A DNA stretch of 64,000 nt, taken from NCBI RefSeq assembly GCF_001612885.1, contig NZ_BDBH01000012.1:186001-250000 (forward strand), given 5' to 3'. The translations under genes were made by a program, and so were the position numbers. Positions 40,485 through 49,052 of this stretch are shown here, piece by piece. Every line of letters starts with the position of its first letter. Within the stretch, counting starts at the first letter, position 1. The notes below the pieces were generated by a model. It was not told where the DNA came from and searched no databases. It saw only the letters and a program-made list of their open reading frames with translations. This stretch comes from Nocardia harenae NBRC 108248 (GTDB taxonomy: Bacteria; Actinomycetota; Actinomycetes; Mycobacteriales; Mycobacteriaceae).

Positions 40485-40518
40485 CCCCGCTCCGGCCGGA
40501 GCATCGGCCGGAGCGGGG
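40485..40518 (+). promoter_or_regulatory. Second perfect hairpin, directly before glnD
   Basis: Arms CCCCGCTCCGGCC and GGCCGGAGCGGGG (13 bp, no mismatch) enclose an 8-nt loop. The right arm contains GGAG and GGGG, the only purine-rich sequences upstream of the possible GTG start at 40527, so the hairpin could mask the ribosome binding site. Confidence 0.5.
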
Positions 40519-40544
40519 TCGCGCGCGTGGAACGGGCGGTGACT

Positions 40545-42962
40545 ATGGGCAACAATCAGAACAACGGGGCTGCCGATCTGGTCCGGGCACGGGCTCAGCT
40601 GCTCGAGGGGGGTCATCCGCGCAATCCGCGGCTGGACGCGGAATCACTGCGGTCGGCGCTGGTCGACCTGTTCGACCTCTGGCTCACCGGCAAGGGCGCC
40701 GAGCTCGGCATCGGGCCGGACTCCGGGCTGGCGCTGATCGCCGTCGGCGGCCTCGGGCGGCGCGAGATGCTGCCCTTCTCCGACCTCGACCTGGTGCTGC
40801 TGCACGACGACGTGGACCCGGCCAGGGTGGCCGAGGTGGCCGACCAGCTCTGGTATCCGCTCTGGGACGCGCACATCAAGCTGGACCACAGCGTGCGCAC
40901 GGTGCCGCAGGCACTGCGGGTCGCCGCCGACGACATCCCGGCGGCGCTCGGCATGCTGGAGGCCAGGCACATCGTCGGCGACGCCGACCTGAGCAACCTG
41001 CTGATCGGCGGGGTGCGCCGGGAGTGGCGCACCGGCATCCGCTCCCGCTTCGACGACCTCATCGCGCAGACCCGCACGCGCTGGCAGCGCGGCGGCGAGA
41101 TCGCGCACCGGGCCGAGCCCGACCTGAAGAACGGCCACGGCGGGCTGCGCGATATCCAGCTGCTCGACGCGCTCGCCATCGCGCAGCTCACCGACGCCAT
41201 GCCCGGGCTCGGCCCCGAGGTCCCCGGCGGCGGGCTGAAGCACGCGCACCGCAGGCTGCTCGACGTGCGCACCGAGCTGCACCGGGTGGCAGGCCGCGCC
41301 CGCGACCAGCTGCGCGCCCAGGACGCCGACGAGATCGGCGCCGCGCTGCGCATCGGCGACCGCTTCGACCTGGCGCGGACGCTCAGCGACTCGGCGCGCA
41401 CGGTGAGCTACTCGGTGGACGTCGGGCTGCGCACCGCGGCCAACGCGCTGCCGCGCCGCGGCCTGGCCCGGCTGCGCCGGATGCCGGTGCGCCGCCCGAT
41501 CGACGAGGGCGTGGTCGAGCACGCGGGCGAGGTGGTGCTGGCCCGCGACGCCAGGCCGCAGCGCGATCCGGGGCTGATCCTGCGGGTGGCCGCCGCCTCC
41601 GCCATCACCGGGCTGCCGATGTCGGCCACCACGCTGAACCGGCTCTCCGAGGGCGCGCCGGAGCTGCGCGAGCCCTGGCCCAAGGACGCGCTCAACGACC
41701 TGCTCGTGCTGCTCGGCGCCGGCCGCAACGCCATCGGCGTGATCGAGGCGCTGGACCGCACCGGGCTCTGGGGCAGGCTGCTGCCGGAGTGGGGCGCGGT
41801 GCGCGACCTGCCGCCGCGGGATGCCATCCACACCTGGACCGTGGACCGGCACCTCATGGAGACCGTCGCCTACGCGGGCGCGGGCAGCACCAGGGTGGCC
41901 AGGCCCGACCTGCTCGCGCTCGGTGCGCTGCTGCACGACATCGGAAAGGGGCGCACGGGCGACCACAGCGTCGTCGGGGCCGAGCTGGCCACGCACATCG
42001 GGCGCAGGCTCGGGCTCTGGCCGTCGGATGTGCGCACGCTCAGCGCCATCGTCCGGTACCACCTGCTGCTGCCGGATACCGCGACCCGCCGCGACCTCGC
42101 CGACCCGGCCACCGTCGAGCACGTGGTCACGGCGCTCGACGGCGACGTGCAGCTGCTGGAGCTGCTGCACACCCTGGCCGAGGCGGATTCGCTGGCCACC
42201 GGCCCCGGCGTCTGGGGCGACTGGAAGGCCTCGCTCATCGGCGACCTGGTGCGGCGCTGCCGGACCGTCATGCGCGGCGACGAACTGCCCGCGCCGGAGC
42301 CCATCGCGCCGGAGCTGCTGGCCAAGGCCGCCGCGGGCGGGGTGCACGTGGAGCTGGAGCCCGGCGACGGCAAGCACACCTACACCGTCACGGTGATCGC
42401 CCCCGACGCGCCGGGGCTGCTCTCGGACGCCGCCGGGGTACTCGCGCTGCATTCGCTGCGCGTGCTCTCCGCCGCGCTCGGGGTGGAGGGGGCGTCGGCC
42501 GTCGACACCTTCGTGGTGACGCCGCGCTTCGGCACCCCGCCGGAGGCGGGGCTGCTGCGCCAGGAGCTCATCCGGGCCATGGCGGGCGACCTCGACCCGG
42601 GCGCGGTGCTGGCCAAGCGCGAGCGCGATGCCGACGGCCCCGGCCCCGGCCCGTACGCGCAGGCGCAGCCCCGGGTGATCTGGTCGGAGGCGTCGGCGGG
42701 CGGGGTGATCCTGGAGCTGCGCGCCGAGGACCGGCTCGGGCTGCTCACCCGGCTGGCCGCGGTCTTCGCCGATGCGGAGGCCTCGGTGCGCTGGGCCAAG
42801 GTGGTGACCATGGGGTCGGCGGTGGTCGACACCTTCTGCCTCGACCTCGGCCCCGGCGACTCCGCGGAGCGCAGGGCCGCGCTGGAGCGGAGCGTGCTGG
42901 CGGTGGTGCCGCAGCCCGCTCCGAAGAAGCCGGAGGAGGTGGGGGATTCGGCTGTCGGCTGA
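40545..42962 (+). CDS. glnD: PII (de)adenylyl/uridylyltransferase
   Basis: GlnD modifies and demodifies PII in response to glutamine. From ATG 40545 the protein has 805 aa; GTG 40527 would add six residues. It has the nucleotidyltransferase domain (GGLGRREMLPFSDLDLVLL with the DxD metal site), GHGGLRDIQLLDAL, an HD hydrolase domain (LHDIGKGRTGDHSVVGAELA, ~460) and two C-terminal ACT domains (~615-690 and ~720-790) that sense glutamine. The position after glnB and before ffh is the mycobacterial order. Two hairpins separate it from glnB. Confidence 0.94.
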   Translation: MGNNQNNGAADLVRARAQLLEGGHPRNPRLDAESLRSALVDLFDLWLTGKGAELGIGPDSGLALIAVGGLGRREMLPFSDLDLVLLHDDVDPARVAEVADQLWYPLWDAHIKLDHSVRTVPQALRVAADDIPAALGMLEARHIVGDADLSNLLIGGVRREWRTGIRSRFDDLIAQTRTRWQRGGEIAHRAEPDLKNGHGGLRDIQLLDALAIAQLTDAMPGLGPEVPGGGLKHAHRRLLDVRTELHRVAGRARDQLRAQDADEIGAALRIGDRFDLARTLSDSARTVSYSVDVGLRTAANALPRRGLARLRRMPVRRPIDEGVVEHAGEVVLARDARPQRDPGLILRVAAASAITGLPMSATTLNRLSEGAPELREPWPKDALNDLLVLLGAGRNAIGVIEALDRTGLWGRLLPEWGAVRDLPPRDAIHTWTVDRHLMETVAYAGAGSTRVARPDLLALGALLHDIGKGRTGDHSVVGAELATHIGRRLGLWPSDVRTLSAIVRYHLLLPDTATRRDLADPATVEHVVTALDGDVQLLELLHTLAEADSLATGPGVWGDWKASLIGDLVRRCRTVMRGDELPAPEPIAPELLAKAAAGGVHVELEPGDGKHTYTVTVIAPDAPGLLSDAAGVLALHSLRVLSAALGVEGASAVDTFVVTPRFGTPPEAGLLRQELIRAMAGDLDPGAVLAKRERDADGPGPGPYAQAQPRVIWSEASAGGVILELRAEDRLGLLTRLAAVFADAEASVRWAKVVTMGSAVVDTFCLDLGPGDSAERRAALERSVLAVVPQPAPKKPEEVGDSAVG

Positions 42963-43005
42963 TCGTCCGACGCGATTCTGCCTCCGCATCGAATGTGACG
43001 CAGAT

Positions 43006-43011
43006 TACTAT
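43006..43011 (+). promoter_or_regulatory. TACTAT, candidate -10 before the small gene at 43038
   Basis: TACTAT is a good actinobacterial -10 hexamer in the glnD-43038 gap and would start transcription about 20 bp before the GTG. The -35 region is weak. Confidence 0.3.
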
Positions 43012-43037
43012 TCGGTGACCGGAAACGTCGATGAGAG

Positions 43038-43349
43038 GTGGGTCCGTTGGCGCTGGAGGTGGTATCCGCGTCGCTGATGACCAGCGACGAGACCAGGCAC
43101 ATCGCCCGCTGCGTCGGCAATGGGAACTGGGTGGTGTCCTGGCTGCCCGGCCGCACCCTCAGCGCACCGCAGGCCGTCACCGCCATGACCATCGCCTCGG
43201 CGGTGGCCACCGGCGGCGCCGACGGCGCGGGCCGACTCGACGCGGCCGCCGCCGAACTCGGCCTCACCGGCCGCGAGGCGGTGTTCCTGGTCGCGGTGGA
43301 GAACCACGACTACGGCGCTGGGCGGCCCCGCCCGCGGCCGCGGCGCTGA
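43038..43349 (+). CDS. Small protein of unknown function (103 aa)
   Basis: From GTG 43038 the frame reads MGPLALEVVSASLMTSDETR and continues HIARCVGNGNWVVSWLPGRT, then an Ala-rich helix and an Arg/Pro tail. TTG 43047 and ATG 43077 are alternative starts; GAGAGG overlaps the first. The amino-acid mix is that of a real globular protein up to residue ~88. I do not recognise a family. It lies alone between glnD and ffh; M. tuberculosis has a different gene, Rv2917, in about this place. Confidence 0.6.
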   Translation: MGPLALEVVSASLMTSDETRHIARCVGNGNWVVSWLPGRTLSAPQAVTAMTIASAVATGGADGAGRLDAAAAELGLTGREAVFLVAVENHDYGAGRPRPRPRR

Positions 43350-43401
43350 GCCGGCGGCGGTCGACTTCCCGACCGCCGCGTGCCGCGCCGCGCCGTCCGA
43401 T

Positions 43402-43407
43402 TACCCT
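43402..43407 (+). promoter_or_regulatory. TACCCT, candidate -10 of the ffh promoter
   Basis: TACCCT fits TAnnnT and lies 42 bp before the ffh start, in a 99-bp gap. No good -35 is visible. Confidence 0.3.
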
Positions 43408-43448
43408 GGACGGGAAATGTCGTCCCCCCGAGTCCAGGAGCGCGATCG

Positions 43449-44999
43449 GTGTTCGAATCACTGTCCGACCGGCTGACAGGTGCCCTCAAGGATCTGCGTG
43501 GCAAGGGGCGTCTGTCACCGGCCGACATCGATGCCACCGCGCGCGAGATCCGGCTGGCGCTGCTGGAGGCCGACGTCGCGCTGCCGGTGGTGCGCGGCTT
43601 CATCGCCCGGATCAAGGAGCGCGCCAACGGCGCCGAGGTCTCGGCGGCGCTGAACCCGGCGCAGCAGGTCGTCAAGATCGTCAACGAGGAGCTCGTCGGC
43701 ATTCTCGGCGGCGAGACCCGCAGGCTCACCTTCGCCAAGAACCCGCCGACCGTGATCATGCTGGCCGGCCTGCAGGGCGCCGGTAAGACCACGCTCGCGG
43801 GCAAGCTCGCGAAATGGCTGCGCGGCCAGGGGCACCAGCCCCTGCTCGTCGCCTGCGACCTGCAGCGCCCCGGCGCCGTCACCCAGCTCCAGGTGGTCGG
43901 CGAGCGCGCGGGCGTCCCGGTCTTCGCGCCGCACCCCGGCACCGGTCTCGGCGGGGAGAACCAGCTCGGTGTCTCCGCCGCCGACCCGGTGCGGGTCGCC
44001 GAGTCCGGCATCGCCGAGGCGCGGGCCAAGCAGTACGACGTGGTCATCGTCGACACCGCGGGCCGGCTCGGTATCGACGCCGAACTGATGCAGCAGGCCA
44101 CCGGAATCCGCGACGCGGTGCAGCCGGACGAGGTGCTCTTCGTCCTCGACGCCATGATCGGCCAGGACGCGGTGAGCACCGCCGAGGCCTTCCGCGACGG
44201 CGTCGGCTTCACCGGCGTGGTGCTGACCAAGCTGGACGGCGATGCCCGCGGCGGCGCCGCGCTCTCGGTCCGCCAGGTCACCGGCGCGCCGATCATGTTC
44301 GCCTCCACCGGCGAGAAGCTCGAGGACTTCGACGTCTTCCACCCCGACCGGATGGCCAGCCGCATCCTCGGCATGGGCGACGTGCTCACCCTCATCGAGC
44401 AGGCCGAGCAGGTCTACGACCAGCGGCAGGCCGAGGAGGCGGCGCGCAAGATCGGCAGCGGCGAGCTCACGCTCGAGGACTTCCTCGAGCAGATGCTCGC
44501 CATCCGCAAGATGGGGCCGATCGGCAACCTGCTCGGCATGCTCCCCGGCGCGGGCCAGATGAAGGACGCGCTCGCCGCCGTCGACGACAAGCAGCTGGAT
44601 CGGGTGCAGGCCATCATCCGCGGCATGACCCCCGCCGAGCGGGCCGAGCCCAAGATCATCAACGCCTCTCGCAGGCTGCGCATCGCGAACGGCTCCGGCG
44701 TCCAGGTCTCCGATGTGAACCAGCTGGTGGACCGGTTCTTCGAGGCCAGGAAGATGATGGCGGCCATGGGCAGGCAGATGGGCATGCCCGGCGCCAACCG
44801 CCGGAACAACCGCAAGGGGAAGAAGGGCAAGAAGGGCGGCCGCGGGCCGACCCCGCCCAAGGTGCGCGGCGGGTTCCCCGGCATGCCCGGGCTGCCCCCC
44901 GGCATGCCGGATATCTCCAACATGCCCGCCGGGCTCGACCAGTTGCCGCCCGGCCTGGAGGGTTTCGACATCTCGAAGCTGAAGTTCCCCAAGCAGTAG
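43449..44999 (+). CDS. ffh: Signal recognition particle protein Ffh
   Basis: This 516-aa protein is the SRP54 GTPase, which binds signal sequences and SRP RNA. It starts at GTG 43449 (MFESLSDRLTGALKDLRGKG). N domain ~1-90; G domain with GLQGAGKTTLAGKLAKWL (~102), DTAGRLGIDAELM, TKLDGDARGGAAL; M domain from ~335 with GPIGNLLGMLPGAGQM and LRIANGSGVQVSDVNQLVDR. The tail is rich in Gly/Lys and Met/Pro. Partner FtsY is encoded at 36873. A strong hairpin follows the stop. Confidence 0.96.
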   Translation: MFESLSDRLTGALKDLRGKGRLSPADIDATAREIRLALLEADVALPVVRGFIARIKERANGAEVSAALNPAQQVVKIVNEELVGILGGETRRLTFAKNPPTVIMLAGLQGAGKTTLAGKLAKWLRGQGHQPLLVACDLQRPGAVTQLQVVGERAGVPVFAPHPGTGLGGENQLGVSAADPVRVAESGIAEARAKQYDVVIVDTAGRLGIDAELMQQATGIRDAVQPDEVLFVLDAMIGQDAVSTAEAFRDGVGFTGVVLTKLDGDARGGAALSVRQVTGAPIMFASTGEKLEDFDVFHPDRMASRILGMGDVLTLIEQAEQVYDQRQAEEAARKIGSGELTLEDFLEQMLAIRKMGPIGNLLGMLPGAGQMKDALAAVDDKQLDRVQAIIRGMTPAERAEPKIINASRRLRIANGSGVQVSDVNQLVDRFFEARKMMAAMGRQMGMPGANRRNNRKGKKGKKGGRGPTPPKVRGGFPGMPGLPPGMPDISNMPAGLDQLPPGLEGFDISKLKFPKQ

Positions 45000-45014
45000 G
45001 GTCTCTCGGGTGGC

Positions 45015-45040
45015 CCCGCGGCCGCCGGTGCGGTCGCGGG
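45015..45040 (+). terminator. Hairpin terminator after ffh
   Basis: CCCGCGGCCGC and GCGGTCGCGGG form an 11-bp stem with one G-U pair and a CGGT loop, beginning 15 nt after the ffh stop. No U-tract follows, as is common in actinobacteria. Confidence 0.6.
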
Positions 45041-45196
45041 CTGTGCGCGTCGAAACGCGGTCGCCGCCGGGAGCGCGGATGGGTTCGGGCCGAGGGCGAT
45101 CCACGGCGCGGAGCAGCGGGGAGGCCGGGATCGCTCGGCGCTCCCGGGCGCACGGCAGTCGGGGGCGGGGGACAGTCCGGGCGAAGGAGGTCGGTG

Positions 45197-46291
45197 GTGC
45201 ATCTGAGCGGTGTGGTCCTGCCCGAGGGCGAGGTGCGCGATATCTGGGTGCACGAGGGCCGGGTCACCTACGAGCCGGTGCCGGGCGCCGAGACCTTCGC
45301 GCGCGACGGCTGGATCGTGCCGGGGCTGGTGGACGCGCACTGCCACGTCGGCATCCGGTACGGCGGCGGCCACGAGGATCGGGACGGCGCGATCGAGCAG
45401 GCCGTCACCGAGCGGGAGGCGGGCGCGCTGCTGCTGCGCGACGCGGGCTCGCCGATCGACACCCGGTTCGTGGACGACCACGCGGAGCTGCCCCGGATCA
45501 TCAGGGCGGGCAGGCACATCGCCCGCCCCAAGCGCTACATCCGGGAGCTCGGCATCGAGCTGGACGACGAGCGCGACCTGCCGGAGATCGTGGCCGAGCA
45601 GGCCCGCTTCGGCGACGGCTGGGTGAAGATCGTCGGCGACTGGATCGATCGCGCCGTCGGCGACCTGCGCCCGCTCTGGAGCGACGCGGTGCTGAAGGAG
45701 GCCATCGACGCCGCGCACGCCAACGGCGCCAGGGTCACCGCGCACGTCTTCGGCGAGGACGCGCTGCCCGGGCTGATCAACGCCGGGATCGACTGCCTGG
45801 AGCACGGCACCGGCCTGACCGACGACACCATCGCGCTCATGGTCGAGCACGGCACCGCGCTGGTGCCGACCCTGGTCAATATCGACACCTTCCCCGGCAT
45901 CGCCGACGGCGCGGGCAGGTTCCCGGTCTACGCCGCGCACATGCGCGACCTGCACCGCCGGGTGCGCGACACCGTCGGCGCCGCGCACGAGGCCGGGGTG
46001 CCGATCTACGCGGGCACCGACGCGGGCGGCTCCATCCGGCACGGCCGGATCGCCGACGAGATCGCCGCGCTCACCGGCGCCGGCCTCTCCGCGCACGAGG
46101 CGCTCGGCGCCGCCTCCTGGGACGCCCGCCGCTGGCTCGGCCGCCCGATTCTCCAGGAGGGCGCCCCCGCCGACTTCGTCCTCTACGACCGCGACCCGCG
46201 CGCCGACCCGGCCGCGCTGATCGCCCCCCGCGCGGTCATCCTGCGCGGCAGGCCCTACCCGCGTCGCGACCCGGTGACCGCGCACCGCTGA
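45197..46291 (+). CDS. Amidohydrolase (Rv2915c-like)
   Basis: This 364-aa protein is a metal-dependent amidohydrolase with a TIM-barrel core. Metal ligands are visible: VDAHCHVGIR (HxH, ~50), a Lys in WVKIVGDWID (~151), HVFGEDAL, LEHGTGL and GTDAGGS (final Asp). GTG 45197 has AAGGAGG 6 nt upstream. It occupies the place of Rv2915c after ffh in M. tuberculosis; the substrate is not known. The 200 bp before it hold only the ffh hairpin. Confidence 0.88.
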   Translation: MHLSGVVLPEGEVRDIWVHEGRVTYEPVPGAETFARDGWIVPGLVDAHCHVGIRYGGGHEDRDGAIEQAVTEREAGALLLRDAGSPIDTRFVDDHAELPRIIRAGRHIARPKRYIRELGIELDDERDLPEIVAEQARFGDGWVKIVGDWIDRAVGDLRPLWSDAVLKEAIDAAHANGARVTAHVFGEDALPGLINAGIDCLEHGTGLTDDTIALMVEHGTALVPTLVNIDTFPGIADGAGRFPVYAAHMRDLHRRVRDTVGAAHEAGVPIYAGTDAGGSIRHGRIADEIAALTGAGLSAHEALGAASWDARRWLGRPILQEGAPADFVLYDRDPRADPAALIAPRAVILRGRPYPRRDPVTAHR

Positions 46292-46349
46292 ATTCCGGGC
46301 CGCCGCTTCGTCGTTACCGGCAGAAGCGCCACCGATCGGAAGGAATGCC

Positions 46350-46907
46350 GTGCGCGAACTCGTCGTGACCCAGAACATCACTGTCGACGGAGTGATCGAA
46401 GCCAGCGACTGGTTTTCGGTGGCGGGCACCGACCCCGAGGCCACCGCCGACCTGGACGCCGCCCTGCGCGACCAGGCCGCCGCCTCGGACGCGGTCCTCT
46501 TCGGCAGGCAGACCTTCGAGGACATGCGCGGCTTCTGGCCTGCGCAGACCGACGACACCACGGGCGTCACCGAGCACCTGAACTCCGTCACCAAGTACGT
46601 CGTCTCCCGGACCCTCACCGAGCCCGGCTGGGCCGGCTCGGAGATTCTCTCCGGCCCGCTCGCCGCCGACATCGCGGACATCAAGGCACGGCCGGGCCGC
46701 GATATCGTGGTCACCGGCAGTATCCGGCTGTGCCACGCCCTCATCGCCGCGGACCTGGTGGACGAGTACCGCCTCTTCGTCTACCCGGTGGTGGTCGGAA
46801 CGGGAGCCCGGCTCTTCGCGGATGCCACCGGCGTGCCGCCGCTGCGGCTCGCCGAATCCCGCGCCTTCCGCTCCGGAGTGGTGCTGCTGCGCTACCGGCG
46901 GGGCTGA
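46350..46907 (+). CDS. Dihydrofolate-reductase-like protein (RibD C-terminal family), copy 2
   Basis: This 185-aa protein starts MRELVVTQNITVDGVIEASD and shows AVLFGRQTFEDMRGFW, VVTGSIRLCHALIAADLVDE and YPVVVGTGARLF, the RibD_C/DHFR-like pattern with an NADPH-binding loop. It resembles the family of the protein at 11337-11921 but is a distant relative, not a duplicate. No riboflavin genes are near. GTG 46350 has GGAAGGAA 6 nt upstream. It is absent from this place in M. tuberculosis. Confidence 0.85.
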   Translation: MRELVVTQNITVDGVIEASDWFSVAGTDPEATADLDAALRDQAAASDAVLFGRQTFEDMRGFWPAQTDDTTGVTEHLNSVTKYVVSRTLTEPGWAGSEILSGPLAADIADIKARPGRDIVVTGSIRLCHALIAADLVDEYRLFVYPVVVGTGARLFADATGVPPLRLAESRAFRSGVVLLRYRRG

Positions 46908-46912
46908 CCGAG

Positions 46913-46948
46913 CCGATTTCGGCGGGGCCGCACCCGTCTGGCACAATG
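46913..46948 (+). promoter_or_regulatory. Promoter block of rpsP, shared with rplS
   Basis: CCGATTTC, 15 bp, then GTCTGGCACAATG. The same two words with the same spacing occur before rplS (53735-53770). CACAAT is the likely -10. The leader to the rpsP ATG would be about 165 nt. Confidence 0.65.
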
Positions 46949-47119
46949 ATCCACCGTCCTTCTGGACGCGTGTCAGCCCGTCTCCGGTCCCGTACCGCGC
47001 GGCGGTCACACACTTCGAGCGCGAAACCGGACCCGCAGACCGTGCGGGGTCGCTGAATCGCGCAGTGACCACTCGGCCGCCCCCGCGGCGGCCACCACCG
47101 AAAGGCAGAACCCACAGCC

Positions 47120-47551
47120 ATGGCTGTTCGCATCAAGCTCACCCGCCTGGGCAAGATCCGCAACCCGCAGTACCGCGTGGTCGTCGCCGACGCCCGCACC
47201 CGCCGCGACGGCCGGGCCATCGAGTCGATCGGCAAGTACCACCCGAAGGAAGAGCCCTCGCTGATCGAGATCGACGCGGAGCGCGTGGCGTACTGGCTCG
47301 GCGTCGGCGCCCAGCCCACCGAGCCCGTGCAGCGGCTGCTGGAGATCACCGGCGACTGGCAGAAGTTCAAGGGCCTGCCCGGCACCGAGGGCACCCTGAA
47401 GGTCAAGCCGGCCAAGCCGAGCAAGCTCGATCTCTTCAACGCCGCGCTGGCCGCCGCCGACAACGAGCCGTCCGGCGAGGCCGTGACGCCGAAGAAGAAG
47501 GCGAAGAAGGCCGACGACGCTGCGGCCGAGTCGACCGAAGCCGCCGAGTAA
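47120..47551 (+). CDS. rpsP: 30S ribosomal protein S16
   Basis: This 143-aa protein starts MAVRIKLTRLGKIRNPQYRV with the VxIRLxRxGxKxxPxYRIVVAD-type S16 pattern, RDGRAIESIGKYHP and YWLGVGAQPTEPVQRLL. The last ~45 residues are an Ala/Lys/Glu-rich extension beyond the S16 core, as in other actinobacteria. It heads the rpsP-KH-rimM-trmD operon; its TAA overlaps the next start by one base. Confidence 0.97.
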   Translation: MAVRIKLTRLGKIRNPQYRVVVADARTRRDGRAIESIGKYHPKEEPSLIEIDAERVAYWLGVGAQPTEPVQRLLEITGDWQKFKGLPGTEGTLKVKPAKPSKLDLFNAALAAADNEPSGEAVTPKKKAKKADDAAAESTEAAE

Positions 47552-47793
47552 TGAGCGTGGTCGTCGCCGATGCCGTCGAGCACCTGGTGCGCGGCATCGT
47601 CGCCAATCCCGACGACGTCCGGGTCGAGCTGATCACCGGCAGGCGCGGCCGCACCGTCGAGGTGCACGTCCACCCGGACGACCTGGGCAAGGTCATCGGC
47701 CGCGGCGGCCGCACCGCCACCGCGCTGCGCACGCTGGTCGCCGGGATCGGCGGCCGCGGCATCCGGGTCGACGTGGTCGACACCGACCAGTAG
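47551..47793 (+). CDS. khpA: KH-domain RNA-binding protein (KhpA, UPF0109)
   Basis: This 80-aa protein starts MSVVVADAVEHLVRGIVANP and carries one type-II KH domain with the GxxG loop in LGKVIGRGGRTATALRTLV. KhpA proteins bind many RNAs and act with KhpB; the gene is nearly always between rpsP and rimM in Gram-positive bacteria. Start overlaps the rpsP stop and rimM begins directly after its stop. Confidence 0.93.
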   Translation: MSVVVADAVEHLVRGIVANPDDVRVELITGRRGRTVEVHVHPDDLGKVIGRGGRTATALRTLVAGIGGRGIRVDVVDTDQ

Positions 47794-48318
47794 ATGGAGC
47801 TCGTCGTCGGACGGGTCGCCAAGTCGCACGGCGTGCGCGGCGAACTCGTCGTCGAGATCCGCACCGACGATCCCGGCTCCCGGTTCGCGCCGGGCGCCGT
47901 CCTGCTCGGACGGCCCCCGCGGGCGCGCACCGGGGGCACGGAGTTCACCGTGGAGTCGGCCCGCGAGCACTCGGGCCGGCTTCTCGTGCGGCTGCGCGAG
48001 GTGGACGGCCGGGACGCGGCGGACGCGCTGCGCGGAACGCTGTTCCTGGTGGACAGCGCCGATCTGCCGCCGAGCGAGGACCCGGACGAGTTCTACGACC
48101 ACGAACTCGAGGGGCTCGCGGTGCGGCTCACCGACGGCACCGCCGTCGGCACCGTCACCGAGGTGCTGCACTCGGCCGCGGGCGAGCTGCTCTCGGTGCG
48201 CGCCGATGACGGCAGGGAGATCCTGGTGCCGTTCGTCACCGCCATCGTGCCGACCGTCTCGGTGGCCGATGGCGTCGTGGTGATCGACCCGCCCGCGGGG
48301 TTGCTCGACCCGGAATGA
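47794..48318 (+). CDS. rimM: 16S rRNA-processing protein RimM
   Basis: This 174-aa protein has the RimM domain (MELVVGRVAKSHGVRGELVV) and a C-terminal PRC-barrel (YDHELEGLAVRLTDGTAVGT; LVPFVTAIVPTVSVADGVVV). It helps mature the 30S head and binds S19. It starts immediately after khpA without a gap and is followed by trmD after 7 nt. Confidence 0.95.
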   Translation: MELVVGRVAKSHGVRGELVVEIRTDDPGSRFAPGAVLLGRPPRARTGGTEFTVESAREHSGRLLVRLREVDGRDAADALRGTLFLVDSADLPPSEDPDEFYDHELEGLAVRLTDGTAVGTVTEVLHSAAGELLSVRADDGREILVPFVTAIVPTVSVADGVVVIDPPAGLLDPE

Positions 48319-48325
48319 GGCCGTC

Positions 48326-49030
48326 GTGAAACTGGATGTGCTCACGATCTTCCCGGAGTACCTGGAGCCGCTGCGCGCCGCGCTGCTCGGCAAGGCCATC
48401 GATCGCGGGCTGATCTCGGTCGGCGTGCACGATCTGCGGCACTGGACGCACGATGTGCACCGGTCGGTGGACGACTCGCCGTACGGCGGCGGTCCCGGCA
48501 TGGTCATGAAGCCCTCCGTGTGGGGTGTCGCGCTGGACGAGGTCTGCCCGGACGACGCGCTGCTGGTGGTGCCCACTCCGGCGGGGGTGCCGTTCACCCA
48601 GGCCACCGCGGAGCGCTGGGCGGCCGAGCGGCACCTGGTGTTCGCCTGCGGCCGGTACGAGGGCATCGATCAGCGGGTCTTCGACGATGCCGCCCGCCGG
48701 GTGCGGGTCGAGGAGGTGAGCATCGGTGACTACGTGCTCATCGGTGGCGAGGCCGCCGTCCTTGTCATGGTCGAGGCGGTGGTCCGGTTGCTGCCCGGCG
48801 TGCTCGGCAACCAGCAGTCGCACCGCGAGGATTCCTTCTCCGACGGCCTGCTCGAGGGGCCCAGCTACACCCGCCCGGTGCGGTGGCGCGACCTCGAGGT
48901 GCCGCCGATCCTGCTCTCCGGCGACCACGCCAAGATCGCGGCCTGGCGGCACGAGCAGGCGCTCGAGCGCACCCGCGCCCGCAGGCCGGACCTGCTGCCC
49001 GGCGACGACGGCGTCCCCGACCCGGCCTGA
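48326..49030 (+). CDS. trmD: tRNA (guanine37-N1)-methyltransferase
   Basis: This 234-aa SPOUT-class enzyme puts the m1G37 mark on tRNAs to prevent frameshifting. It starts MKLDVLTIFPEYLEPLRAAL; the knot that binds SAM is IGDYVLIGGEAAVLVMVEAV with RLLPGVLGN; YTRPVRWRDLEVPPILLSGD is in the C-terminal part. GTG 48326. It ends the rpsP operon and converges with the lipoprotein gene, 22 bp apart. Confidence 0.96.
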   Translation: MKLDVLTIFPEYLEPLRAALLGKAIDRGLISVGVHDLRHWTHDVHRSVDDSPYGGGPGMVMKPSVWGVALDEVCPDDALLVVPTPAGVPFTQATAERWAAERHLVFACGRYEGIDQRVFDDAARRVRVEEVSIGDYVLIGGEAAVLVMVEAVVRLLPGVLGNQQSHREDSFSDGLLEGPSYTRPVRWRDLEVPPILLSGDHAKIAAWRHEQALERTRARRPDLLPGDDGVPDPA

Positions 49031-49052
49031 CCCCTCAGCCCGGCAGGGCCCT

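Noticed and set aside
36771..40616. A very long minus-strand frame opposite ftsY, amt and glnB
   Set aside because: Low-complexity Gly/Arg/Asp/His-rich translation caused by high GC codon structure; three well-known genes occupy the plus strand.
44414..46744. A 776-aa minus-strand frame opposite ffh and the amidohydrolase
   Set aside because: No domain can be recognised, composition is typical of an antisense frame, and plus-strand genes are clear.
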